The notes under the pieces were generated by a model that worked only from the letters and a program-made list of their open reading frames with translations, had not been told where the DNA came from and did no database searches. The position numbers and the translations under genes were made by a program. Of a stretch of DNA of 11,694 bases, positions 1 through 6,276 are shown piece after piece (the first letter of the stretch is position 1; each line of letters begins with the position of its first letter). The stretch spans positions 1-11,694 of the forward strand of contig JAKSPP010000035.1 of NCBI GenBank assembly GCA_024404735.1. The letters run 5' to 3'. Origin of the DNA: Oscillospiraceae bacterium. GTDB taxonomy: Bacteria > Bacillota > Clostridia > Oscillospirales > Oscillospiraceae.

Positions 1-2
1 TT

Positions 3-341
3 TTCTTTCTCGGACCTTTATTCGGATACAAATCAATGTTTGCGGGGCATAATCTTTTTATGCATCTTATAAACCCGCTTATGGCACTGGGCGCATTTTT
101 CCTTCCCTGCTGCGGAGAGAAGCTCAGCCCCCTTAAGGCTCTCTGGGGACTTTCACCCGTTGCGGTATACGGCTCGGTATATCTGTATACGGTTGTAATA
201 AAGGAAATATGGCCCGACTTTTACGGCTTTAATATGGGAGGACGATGGTATATCTCATACCCTGTTATGATGCTTTTCACCATTGCCCTGAGCCTCGGTC
301 TGAACAGGCTCAGAAACTTTATTATCCGTAAATCAAAATAA
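3..341 (+). CDS. C-terminal part of a multi-pass membrane protein (5' end outside window)
   Basis: The reading frame is open from the first bases of the window to a TAA at 339-341, giving about 112 residues. The ATG at 36 is internal, because in-frame coding sequence continues upstream of it (FFLGPLFGYKS before the Met). The visible part is strongly hydrophobic, with about three membrane segments separated by short polar loops. It ends in a basic tail (RLRNFIIRKSK), which suggests a cytoplasmic C-terminus. A GHNLFMHLINPLMA stretch with two histidines, and the overall pattern, recall the small uncharacterised Firmicutes integral membrane proteins of the Pr6Pr/FAR-17a-like type; this is only a resemblance. 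No catalytic function can be assigned. It ends a short distance before the MATE gene with no terminator between them, so the two may be co-transcribed. Confidence 0.7.
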   Translation, partial: FFLGPLFGYKSMFAGHNLFMHLINPLMALGAFFLPCCGEKLSPLKALWGLSPVAVYGSVYLYTVVIKEIWPDFYGFNMGGRWYISYPVMMLFTIALSLGLNRLRNFIIRKSK

Positions 342-402
342 CACATAAATAAATAACACGGCAGCGAGAAATAATTTGCCAGAAATCACACAAGAACAAA
401 AA

Positions 403-1800
403 ATGGAAAAAGGAATTAAAAAATATTTCGGTACAAAGGCCTTCTATGCCTCTGTCATGGGCATTGCCATTCCGATGATTATCCAGAATGTCATCACGAA
501 CTTCGTAAACATGCTGGACAACATTATGGTCGGACAGATAGGTACTGCCCAGATGAGCGGCGTTTCGATTGTAAACCAGCTGCTCTTCGTATTTAACCTC
601 TGCATTTTCGGTGCTACTGCAGGCGCAGGCATTTTCACCGCTCAGTATGCCGGCTCCAAGGACTGGAAAAATGTCAGAAACACACTTCGCTTCAAGCTTA
701 TATCCGTTGTTCTTATCTCCGCTGTGGGAATATGCATTCTCAGCTTCTTCCTTGAGCCTCTTGTGGGGCTTTATCTTAAGGGCGAAGGCACAAAAGAGGA
801 TGCCGAGATGTTCCTCGCCTACGGAAAGGATTATTTTAAGATAATAGTAATAGGTCTTCTTCCCTTTGCCCTTTCCAATGCCTATGCCGGAAATCTCCGA
901 GAAACCGGAAACACCGTTGTTCCCATGGCAGCGGGTCTGACAGCTGTATTTGTAAACCTTATTCTGAACTATGTTCTTATATTCGGACACCTCGGAGCTC
1001 CCGCAATGGGCGTCCGCGGAGCTGCTTTGGCAACGATTATCTCACGCTTCGTTGAGCTTGGAATAGTGGCCGTGTGGTCACATACCCATCCCGACAAAGT
1101 CCCGTACATTAAGGGCCTTTACAAGGGCTTCGGCATTCCCCCGGAGCTTTGCAAGAAGATTATCCTCAAGGGCATGCCTCTTCTTGCAAACGAAACCATC
1201 TGGTCTATCGGCGTAACCATACTCAATCAGAGCTACTCCTACCGCAGCCTTGATGTCGTATCCGCAATAAATATCTCAAGCACAATCTGGGGTGTATTCA
1301 GCGTCTTCTTCCTCACCATGGGAAATGTTGTGGGAATATATATGGGCCATCATCTGGGAGCCGGAGACAGCAGAGAGGACATTCTTGACCTCAATAAAAA
1401 GCTGACCGCCTTTGCAGTTGCCGTCTGCCTTGTATTTGCACTTGTTCTCGGATTACTGTCCGGCATCTTCCCCAGAATCTACAACACTACCGAATCCGTA
1501 CGCTCACTTGCAAGGGCCTTTATTATCGTCGGTGCGGTCATGATGCCCTTTAACTCCTTTACAAACGCCTGCTACTTTACTCTGAGAAGCGGCGGAAAGA
1601 CTGTTATAACCTTCATTTTCGACAGTGGCTTCGTCTGGTGCCTCTGCGTACCTCTGGCATGGTTCTTAAGCCGAAAGACTGCCCTGCCCATTATTCCCCT
1701 GTACGCCATAATCAACGCACTGGACATTATCAAGTGTATTCTGGGCTCTATTATGGTTAAGAGAGGAAGCTGGATTCAAAATCTTTCTGTAGCAAAATAA
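403..1800 (+). CDS. MATE-family efflux transporter
   Basis: This is a cation-coupled multidrug/toxin exporter of the MATE family in the cytoplasmic membrane. Such proteins export organic cations or other small molecules using a Na+ or H+ gradient; the substrate here is unknown. The protein has about 465 residues, normal for the family, and about twelve hydrophobic segments arranged as two homologous halves (two MatE domains). The N-terminal half contains the characteristic IAIPMIIQNVITNFVNMLDNI and MVGQIGT stretch, and then a GAGIFTAQYAGS segment. Start choice: the ATG at 403 puts the N-terminus (MEKGIKKYFG) where family members usually begin, but it has no clear Shine-Dalgarno sequence. A TTG at 376, in frame and nine codons upstream, has a minimal GAG at 366-368 and is the alternative start. 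The upstream membrane-protein gene is close and may share the transcript. A strong terminator follows the stop. Confidence 0.93.
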   Translation: MEKGIKKYFGTKAFYASVMGIAIPMIIQNVITNFVNMLDNIMVGQIGTAQMSGVSIVNQLLFVFNLCIFGATAGAGIFTAQYAGSKDWKNVRNTLRFKLISVVLISAVGICILSFFLEPLVGLYLKGEGTKEDAEMFLAYGKDYFKIIVIGLLPFALSNAYAGNLRETGNTVVPMAAGLTAVFVNLILNYVLIFGHLGAPAMGVRGAALATIISRFVELGIVAVWSHTHPDKVPYIKGLYKGFGIPPELCKKIILKGMPLLANETIWSIGVTILNQSYSYRSLDVVSAINISSTIWGVFSVFFLTMGNVVGIYMGHHLGAGDSREDILDLNKKLTAFAVAVCLVFALVLGLLSGIFPRIYNTTESVRSLARAFIIVGAVMMPFNSFTNACYFTLRSGGKTVITFIFDSGFVWCLCVPLAWFLSRKTALPIIPLYAIINALDIIKCILGSIMVKRGSWIQNLSVAK

Positions 1801-1815
1801 CCAAAAATTTATTTT

Positions 1816-1863
1816 AAAAAACGCACATTTCGAAATCGGAGCAATTCGGAATGTGCGTTTTTT
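1816..1863. terminator. Rho-independent terminator after the MATE gene
   Basis: A perfect 10-bp inverted repeat (AACGCACATT at 1820-1829, AATGTGCGTT at 1850-1859) extends inward by about five more pairs, including one G-T wobble, around a short loop. It is followed by six T residues (1858-1863) and preceded by six A residues (1816-1821). The structure can therefore act in both directions, although only the plus-strand gene ends here. Confidence 0.9.
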
Positions 1864-1961
1864 CATTTTCGGAGGTGCTTTTCCCTCAAAAAAATCCAAG
1901 AATTGCGTGTTTTGCATATGTTACAAGGCTTTGGAGCTTCCATCAACAAATTGTATCGTAA

Positions 1962-1978
1962 ATGTAATATTTTTACAT
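1962..1978. promoter_or_regulatory. Small palindrome, possible operator upstream of nrdG
   Basis: ATGTAA (1962-1967) and TTACAT (1973-1978) form a perfect 6+6 inverted repeat around the AT-rich spacer TATTT. It lies about 30 bp upstream of the -35 element and about 20 bp, centre to centre, from the NrdR box. It does not fit the NrdR consensus. It could be a binding site for another regulator, part of an AT-rich UP-like element, or chance in AT-rich DNA. Confidence 0.3.
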
Positions 1979-1982
1979 ACAA

Positions 1983-1998
1983 CCACAATATATAGTGT
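1983..1998. promoter_or_regulatory. NrdR box upstream of the nrdG-nrdD-trxB operon
   Basis: The 16-mer CCACAATATATAGTGT matches the known NrdR box consensus (acaCwAtATaTwGtgt) at 15 of 16 positions by hand alignment. NrdR is the ATP/dATP-sensing repressor of ribonucleotide reductase operons in bacteria, and its sites usually occur as tandem pairs about 31-33 bp apart. Here the box ends seven bases before the -35 element of the promoter. A second site at the expected distance is at best weak: 2016-2031 matches 9 of 16 and overlaps the promoter spacer and -10. The location directly in front of RNR genes supports the assignment strongly. Confidence 0.8.
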
Positions 1999-2005
1999 TG
2001 TCCTC

Positions 2006-2034
2006 TTGACTAAGGCATCAAAATATGCTATTAT
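2006..2034 (+). promoter_or_regulatory. Sigma-A-type promoter of the nrdG operon
   Basis: TTGACT (2006-2011) and TATTAT (2029-2034) are separated by exactly 17 bp, and TATGC stands immediately before the -10. Predicted transcription starts near 2041, leaving a leader of about 37 nt before the nrdG start codon. The NrdR box sits immediately upstream, suitable for repression. Confidence 0.8.
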
Positions 2035-2077
2035 TCTGAAGCTGTCATAATAGAGTAAGAGAGGAAAACTGTGACTT

Positions 2078-2773
2078 ATGGGAATTATCTTGGCCGGAAT
2101 GCAGAAGCTGTCACTTCTGGACTTCCCCGGGAAGATGGCCTGCGTGGTATTTACACGGGGCTGTAATTTCCGCTGTCCCTACTGTCACAACGCACTTCTC
2201 CTCTCTCCGGGTGACAATATCACCGAGGAAGAAATACTGGGCTATCTTAAGAAAAGAACAGGTGTTCTCGAGGGCGTTGTTGTATCAGGCGGCGAGCCGA
2301 CACTTCACTCCTCTCTTCCGGAGTTTATGGGAAAGCTTAAAGCCCTCGGGCTTTATACCAAGCTGGACACAAACGGAAGTAATCCCGGGCTTCTTAAAAG
2401 GCTTGTTTCCGAGGGTCTTGCAGACTATGTTGCCATGGACATCAAGAATGCACCCGCATACTACGAAATGACCGCAAAGCCTTTTTCCGACTATATGGAA
2501 CAGATTGAGGAAAGTAAGGCGTTTTTAATGGAGGGCAATTGCGATTACGAATTTCGCACCACTGTTGTAGGTCAGCTGCACAGCCCGGACGCAATGAGGG
2601 AAATCGGAAAATGGATTTTCGGTGCAAAAGCCTATTACCTCCAGAAATACAAATCAACCGACGGAGTTCTTTCACCCGAGGGGCTGACTCCGCCAAGCGA
2701 TGAAGAGCTGCGCGCTCTTCGGGATATCGTAAAAGAGTTTATACCGAGTGTAAAAATCAGAGGAGAAGAGTAA
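2078..2773 (+). CDS. nrdG: Anaerobic ribonucleotide reductase activating protein (NrdG2-type radical SAM enzyme)
   Basis: This 231-residue radical-SAM enzyme would use its [4Fe-4S] cluster and S-adenosylmethionine to abstract hydrogen from a glycine of NrdD, installing the stable glycyl radical needed for anaerobic ribonucleotide reduction. The cluster-binding CX3CX2C motif is C29-N-F-R-C33-P-Y-C36, and the SAM-binding GGEP motif is at about residues 71-74. The N-terminus (QKLSLLDFPGK) and the length match the NrdG2 type (the TIGR02495 family), which is longer than the roughly 154-residue E. coli NrdG. The ATG at 2078 is preceded by a purine-rich AAGAGAGGAA at 2057-2066, a rather long spacing. 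A GTG at 2071 opens only a short out-of-frame ORF. nrdD follows 14 nt downstream, clearly co-transcribed. Other TIGR02495 relatives activate different enzymes, but the neighbour settles the partner. Confidence 0.95.
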   Translation: MGIILAGMQKLSLLDFPGKMACVVFTRGCNFRCPYCHNALLLSPGDNITEEEILGYLKKRTGVLEGVVVSGGEPTLHSSLPEFMGKLKALGLYTKLDTNGSNPGLLKRLVSEGLADYVAMDIKNAPAYYEMTAKPFSDYMEQIEESKAFLMEGNCDYEFRTTVVGQLHSPDAMREIGKWIFGAKAYYLQKYKSTDGVLSPEGLTPPSDEELRALRDIVKEFIPSVKIRGEE

Positions 2774-2787
2774 AAAAGGAGAAGACC

Positions 2788-5178
2788 ATGTACCAGATTA
2801 TCAAGAGAGACGGAAAGGTTGCGGATTTTGACCTTTCAAAAATAGCAAATGCCATTAAAAAAGCCTTTGATGCTACCAATACAGAGTACAATGACAGTGT
2901 TATAGATTTTCTTGCAATCCGCGTTTCGGCAGATTTTCTTCCCAAAATAAAGGACGGCTTCATTGCCGTTGAGGATATTCAGGACTCCGTTGAGTCCGTT
3001 CTTTCCCGCGGCGGCTACGACGCAGTTGCAAAGGCATATATTCTCTACCGCCGTCAGCGTGAAAAGCTCCGTAATATGAAGTCCACCTATCTGGACTACA
3101 CAGAAACCGTCAACAACTACCTCAAGGTTCTCGACTGGCGTGTCAAGGAGAACTCCACCGTTACTTACTCTGTCGGCGGACTTATCCTCTCCAACTCCGG
3201 TGCCATAACCGCAAACTACTGGCTGAGCGAGGTTTATGACGAGGAAATTGCAAATGCCCACAGAAACTGCGATATTCATCTCCATGACCTCTCCATGCTG
3301 ACAGGCTACTGCGCAGGCTGGAGTCTTAAGCAGCTTATTCAGGAGGGTCTCGGCGGCATTCCCGGAAAGATTACCTCCTCCCCCGCAAACCACCTCTCCA
3401 CCCTCTGCAACCAGATGGTTAACTTCCTCGGAATTATGCAGAATGAGTGGGCAGGCGCACAGGCATTCTCCTCCTTCGATACCTACCTTGCCCCCTTTGT
3501 TAAGGTTGATAAGCTCACCTTCAAGGAGGTCAAGCAGTGCATTCAGTCCTTTGTCTACGGCGTAAACACTCCCTCCCGCTGGGGCACTCAGGCTCCCTTC
3601 TCCAATATTACTCTTGACTGGGTTATACCCAATGACCTCAAGAACCTTCCCGCAATTATCGGCGGAAGAGAGATGGACTTCACCTACGGCGATTGCGTTG
3701 AAGAGCAGAAGATGGTTAACAAGGCATTTATTGAGATTATGCTGGAGGGCGATGCAAACGGCAGAGGCTTCCAGTACCCCATCCCCACCTACTCCATCAC
3801 CCGCGACTTTGACTGGTCTCCCACCGAGAACAACAAGCTTCTCTTTGAGATGACCTCCAAGTACGGCACCCCCTACTTCTCCAACTACATCAACAGTGAT
3901 ATGGAGCCCAGCGATGTCCGTTCCATGTGCTGCAGACTCCGCCTTGACCTCCGTGAGCTCCGCAAGAAATCCGGCGGCTTCTTCGGAAGCGGTGAGTCCA
4001 CCGGCTCCATCGGCGTTGTTACAATCAATATGCCCAGAATTGCCTACCTTGCGGCAAACGAGGAGGATTACTTCAAGCGTCTTGATAAGGTTATGGACAT
4101 TGCCGCACGAAGCCTCAAAACAAAGCGTGATGTTATAACCAAGCTTCTTGATGAGGGTCTTTACCCCTACACCAAGAGATATCTCGGAACCTTCGCAAAC
4201 CACTTCTCAACAATCGGTCTTGTCGGTATGAACGAGGCGGGACTCAACGCCAACTGGGTTCGCTGCGACATGACCCACGAGGAGTGCCAGGAGTTTACAA
4301 AGCGCACCTTAAACCATATGAGAGAGCGTCTCTCCGACTATCAGGAGATGTACGGTGACCTCTACAACCTTGAGGCAACACCTGCCGAGTCCACCTCCTA
4401 CCGCCTTGCCAAGCATGATACAGAGCAGTTTTCCGACATCATTACAGCAGGCGACGGCTCCGGCACTCCCTACTACACAAACTCCAGCCATCTGCCTGTC
4501 GGTTACACCGATGATATTTTCACCGCTCTCGACATTCAGGATGAGCTTCAGACCCTTTACACCTCCGGTACGGTCTTCCACGCATTCCTCGGTGAGAAGC
4601 TGCCCTCCTGGGAGGCTGCGGCAAAGCTTGTTCGTACCATTGCAGAAAACTACAAGCTTCCCTACTACACCATTTCCCCCACCTACTCCATCTGCAAGAA
4701 CGACGGATACCTCAGAGGTGAGGAATTCACCTGTCCCCACTGCGGTGAAGCTGCCGAGGTTTACAGCCGCATAACCGGCTACTACAGACCCGTTAAGAAC
4801 TGGAACGCAGGAAAGACTCAGGAATACAGAGACAGACTTGAGTACAATGTTGAGACCTCAAAGCTTACACACAACGGTCCCCTTAACGCCGACTGTTGCT
4901 GCTGCGGAAACGAAGGTGCCGTTGTATCTGCACCTCAGGAGATGACCCTTCTCTTCAAGACCGCAACCTGCCCCAACTGCCGTGTTGCAATAAGCTATCT
5001 TGACAAGGCCGGTATTAAGTACACCGAGGTCCTTGCCGACGACCCGAACAACCTTGAGCTTGTAGAGAAATACGAAATCAGACAGGCCCCCACTCTTGTA
5101 CATACATACGGCGGAATATTCGAGAAATATGCCGGTGTATCCGATATAAGAGGATACATTGCAAAAGTAAGCGGCTGA
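2788..5178 (+). CDS. nrdD: Class III anaerobic ribonucleoside-triphosphate reductase with fused C-terminal redoxin domain
   Basis: This is a glycyl-radical enzyme that converts ribonucleoside triphosphates to deoxyribonucleotides without oxygen. An ATP-cone allosteric domain (about residues 1-95, KRDGKVADFDLSKI) precedes the ten-stranded NrdD barrel. Visible active-site features are C175 in TGYCAGW and the adjacent pair C381-C382 in RSMCCRLRLD. The C-terminal zinc motif includes C636, C649 and C652 (CPHC). The glycyl-radical site is G664 in SRITGYYRP, followed by the conserved NWNAGKTQEY. E. coli NrdD is 712 residues; this one is 796. The excess lies after the radical domain: a linker with four consecutive cysteines (C703-C706), then a thioredoxin/glutaredoxin-fold domain (about 718-796) with a CPNC motif (C728, C731) and a putative cis-proline P768 in APTLV. 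The fused redoxin probably re-reduces the active-site disulfide (inference). AAGGAG lies just before the ATG, and a TrxB-like gene follows in the same operon. Confidence 0.96.
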   Translation: MYQIIKRDGKVADFDLSKIANAIKKAFDATNTEYNDSVIDFLAIRVSADFLPKIKDGFIAVEDIQDSVESVLSRGGYDAVAKAYILYRRQREKLRNMKSTYLDYTETVNNYLKVLDWRVKENSTVTYSVGGLILSNSGAITANYWLSEVYDEEIANAHRNCDIHLHDLSMLTGYCAGWSLKQLIQEGLGGIPGKITSSPANHLSTLCNQMVNFLGIMQNEWAGAQAFSSFDTYLAPFVKVDKLTFKEVKQCIQSFVYGVNTPSRWGTQAPFSNITLDWVIPNDLKNLPAIIGGREMDFTYGDCVEEQKMVNKAFIEIMLEGDANGRGFQYPIPTYSITRDFDWSPTENNKLLFEMTSKYGTPYFSNYINSDMEPSDVRSMCCRLRLDLRELRKKSGGFFGSGESTGSIGVVTINMPRIAYLAANEEDYFKRLDKVMDIAARSLKTKRDVITKLLDEGLYPYTKRYLGTFANHFSTIGLVGMNEAGLNANWVRCDMTHEECQEFTKRTLNHMRERLSDYQEMYGDLYNLEATPAESTSYRLAKHDTEQFSDIITAGDGSGTPYYTNSSHLPVGYTDDIFTALDIQDELQTLYTSGTVFHAFLGEKLPSWEAAAKLVRTIAENYKLPYYTISPTYSICKNDGYLRGEEFTCPHCGEAAEVYSRITGYYRPVKNWNAGKTQEYRDRLEYNVETSKLTHNGPLNADCCCCGNEGAVVSAPQEMTLLFKTATCPNCRVAISYLDKAGIKYTEVLADDPNNLELVEKYEIRQAPTLVHTYGGIFEKYAGVSDIRGYIAKVSG

Positions 5179-5190
5179 CATAAATTAAAA

Positions 5191-5234
5191 GCTGCAATAC
5201 TCCCCGCCATAAACCGGCCGGGGAGTATTGCAGC
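5191..5234. repeat. Perfect 16-bp inverted repeat (hairpin) between nrdD and trxB
   Basis: GCTGCAATACTCCCCG (5191-5206) and its exact reverse complement (5219-5234) flank a 12-base spacer. The RNA hairpin would be very stable. No T-run follows on the plus strand, so it is not a canonical intrinsic terminator. On the minus strand the stem would be followed by only four Ts, and no minus-strand gene ends here. It lies 12 nt after the nrdD stop and 15 nt before the trxB start. Plausible roles are protecting the 3' end of nrdD mRNA, setting a lower level of trxB, or partial attenuation. It could also be a copy of a dispersed palindromic element. Confidence 0.75.
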
Positions 5235-5249
5235 ATAAGGGAGAAAACT

Positions 5250-6152
5250 ATGTATTATGATATTATTGTGGCGGGAGGCGGAATAGCAGGCCTTACCGCC
5301 GCTGTATACGGAAAAAGAGCCGGAAAAAGCGTCCTTGTAATCGAGAAGGAAGCCTTCGGCGGACAGATAACAGCCTCTCCTCTGGTTGAAAACTATCCCG
5401 CCCTCGGGCCTGTTTCCGGAACAGAGCTTGCAGATAAGCTTCTGCAGGGAGCCCTGGATGCCGGAGCGGATATTGAGCTTGACGAAATCGTATCTGCCGA
5501 CCTGGGCGGAGAGACTAAGAAAGTAAAGACAGCCTTTGGAGGGGAGTTTGAGTCAGGTGCTTTTATTATCGCAACAGGCTCAAAGCACAGGCACCTGGGC
5601 TTCCCCGGTGAGGAGGAGTATTCCGGAAACGGAATAAGCTTCTGCGCCGTATGTGACGGAGCCTTCTACAAGGGACAGGATGTTGCAGTTGCCGGAGGCG
5701 GAAATACAGCCCTTCAGGAGGCCGTTTATCTCTCCGAGATTTGCAAAAGCGTTACTCTTATTCACAGAAGAGACAGCTTCAGAGGTGAGGAAAAGCTCGT
5801 CGGGACTCTGAAGTCCAGAGGAAACGTACGCTTTGTTATGGGAGCAAATATAGTACGCGCCTTCGGTGAAAAGAGCCTTGAGGGCATTGAAATTTCCGCA
5901 GGGGGAGTTAATGAGAGCCTTCCCGTAAAAGCCCTTTTCGTTGCCGTCGGCAGAGACCCGGACCTCAATATTTTTGCCCCCTTCTTAAGCAGAAGTGAGG
6001 ACGGCTACGCTCTTTCCGGAGAGGACTGCAAAACAGAACTGCCCGGAGTATTTGTTGCCGGGGACTGCAGAAAGAAGGCCGTATATCAGCTTACAACCGC
6101 AGCATCCGACGGAGCTGTGGCCGCACTGGCTGCCGTAAGCTATTTAAGCTGA
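5250..6152 (+). CDS. trxB: Thioredoxin reductase-like NADPH-dependent flavoprotein
   Basis: This 300-residue low-molecular-weight thioredoxin reductase would move electrons from NADPH through FAD and an active-site disulfide to a thioredoxin-type protein in the cytoplasm. The FAD-binding dinucleotide motif is GGGIAG (residues 9-14), and a second FAD motif is VAGDCR near the C-terminus. The redox disulfide is C132-A-V-C135, followed by DGAF. The NADPH domain shows GGGNTA (149-154) and HRRDSFR (172-178); in this family the HRRxxxR motif indicates NADPH use, unlike ferredoxin-dependent relatives that lose it. The length is close to that of other bacterial TrxB proteins. The ATG at 5250 has AAGGGAG just upstream. 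It is the last gene of the nrdG-nrdD unit, so the likely substrate is the redoxin domain fused to NrdD, perhaps also a free thioredoxin (inference). Confidence 0.92.
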   Translation: MYYDIIVAGGGIAGLTAAVYGKRAGKSVLVIEKEAFGGQITASPLVENYPALGPVSGTELADKLLQGALDAGADIELDEIVSADLGGETKKVKTAFGGEFESGAFIIATGSKHRHLGFPGEEEYSGNGISFCAVCDGAFYKGQDVAVAGGGNTALQEAVYLSEICKSVTLIHRRDSFRGEEKLVGTLKSRGNVRFVMGANIVRAFGEKSLEGIEISAGGVNESLPVKALFVAVGRDPDLNIFAPFLSRSEDGYALSGEDCKTELPGVFVAGDCRKKAVYQLTTAASDGAVAALAAVSYLS

Positions 6153-6182
6153 GGCTTACACCGGAATAAAAATAAATTTCGC

Positions 6183-6211
6183 TTGTAATCCGTATCTTTT
6201 TACATTATAAT
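6183..6211 (+). promoter_or_regulatory. Likely metG promoter nested in the upstream terminator
   Basis: TTGTAA (6183-6188) and a perfect TATAAT (6206-6211) are separated by exactly 17 bp. Predicted transcription starts near 6218, giving a leader of about 59 nt before metG. That leader is too short to hold a T-box or an S-box riboswitch. The -35 overlaps the left arm of the trxB terminator, and the -10 lies in its loop. Confidence 0.7.
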
Positions 6212-6231
6212 GGAAAGGTACGGATTTTTTT
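6187..6231 (+). terminator. Rho-independent terminator of the nrdG-nrdD-trxB operon
   Basis: The arm AATCCGTATC (6187-6196) pairs with GGTACGGATT (6217-6226) with one wobble. The helix extends about six more pairs through a T-rich/A-rich segment, leaving a loop of about nine bases. Seven T residues (6225-6231) follow. The hairpin loop contains the -10 element of the promoter described at 6183-6211. Confidence 0.85.
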
Positions 6232-6276
6232 GGTCCCTGCCTTCCATTAGGGCAGCGGGCGGAAAGGAATAAAACT

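Noticed and set aside
322..990. Open frame of 222 codons on the minus strand opposite the MATE gene
   Set aside because: It is antisense to a well-supported transporter gene, its predicted protein has low complexity, and no family resemblance is seen.
1853..2050. 65-codon open frame in the MATE-nrdG intergenic region
   Set aside because: It begins inside the terminator stem and runs over the NrdR box and promoter; there is no ribosome binding site and no protein-like composition.
2071..2166. GTG start with good Shine-Dalgarno spacing just before nrdG, possible leader peptide
   Set aside because: It gives only about 31 codons fully overlapping the nrdG radical-SAM region in another frame. 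The conserved nrdG N-terminus needs the ATG at 2078. No leader-peptide features are visible.
2836..4203. Long open frame of 455 codons on the minus strand opposite nrdD
   Set aside because: It is antisense to a clearly conserved gene. The translation is a Gly/Val/Leu-rich composition without recognisable motifs, as expected from the codon bias of nrdD. It has no own promoter or ribosome binding site that I can see.
6218..6276. Possible T-box or S-box (SAM) riboswitch before metG
   Set aside because: The leader from the predicted start site is only about 59 nt, and no T-box sequence or multi-helix SAM aptamer is visible.
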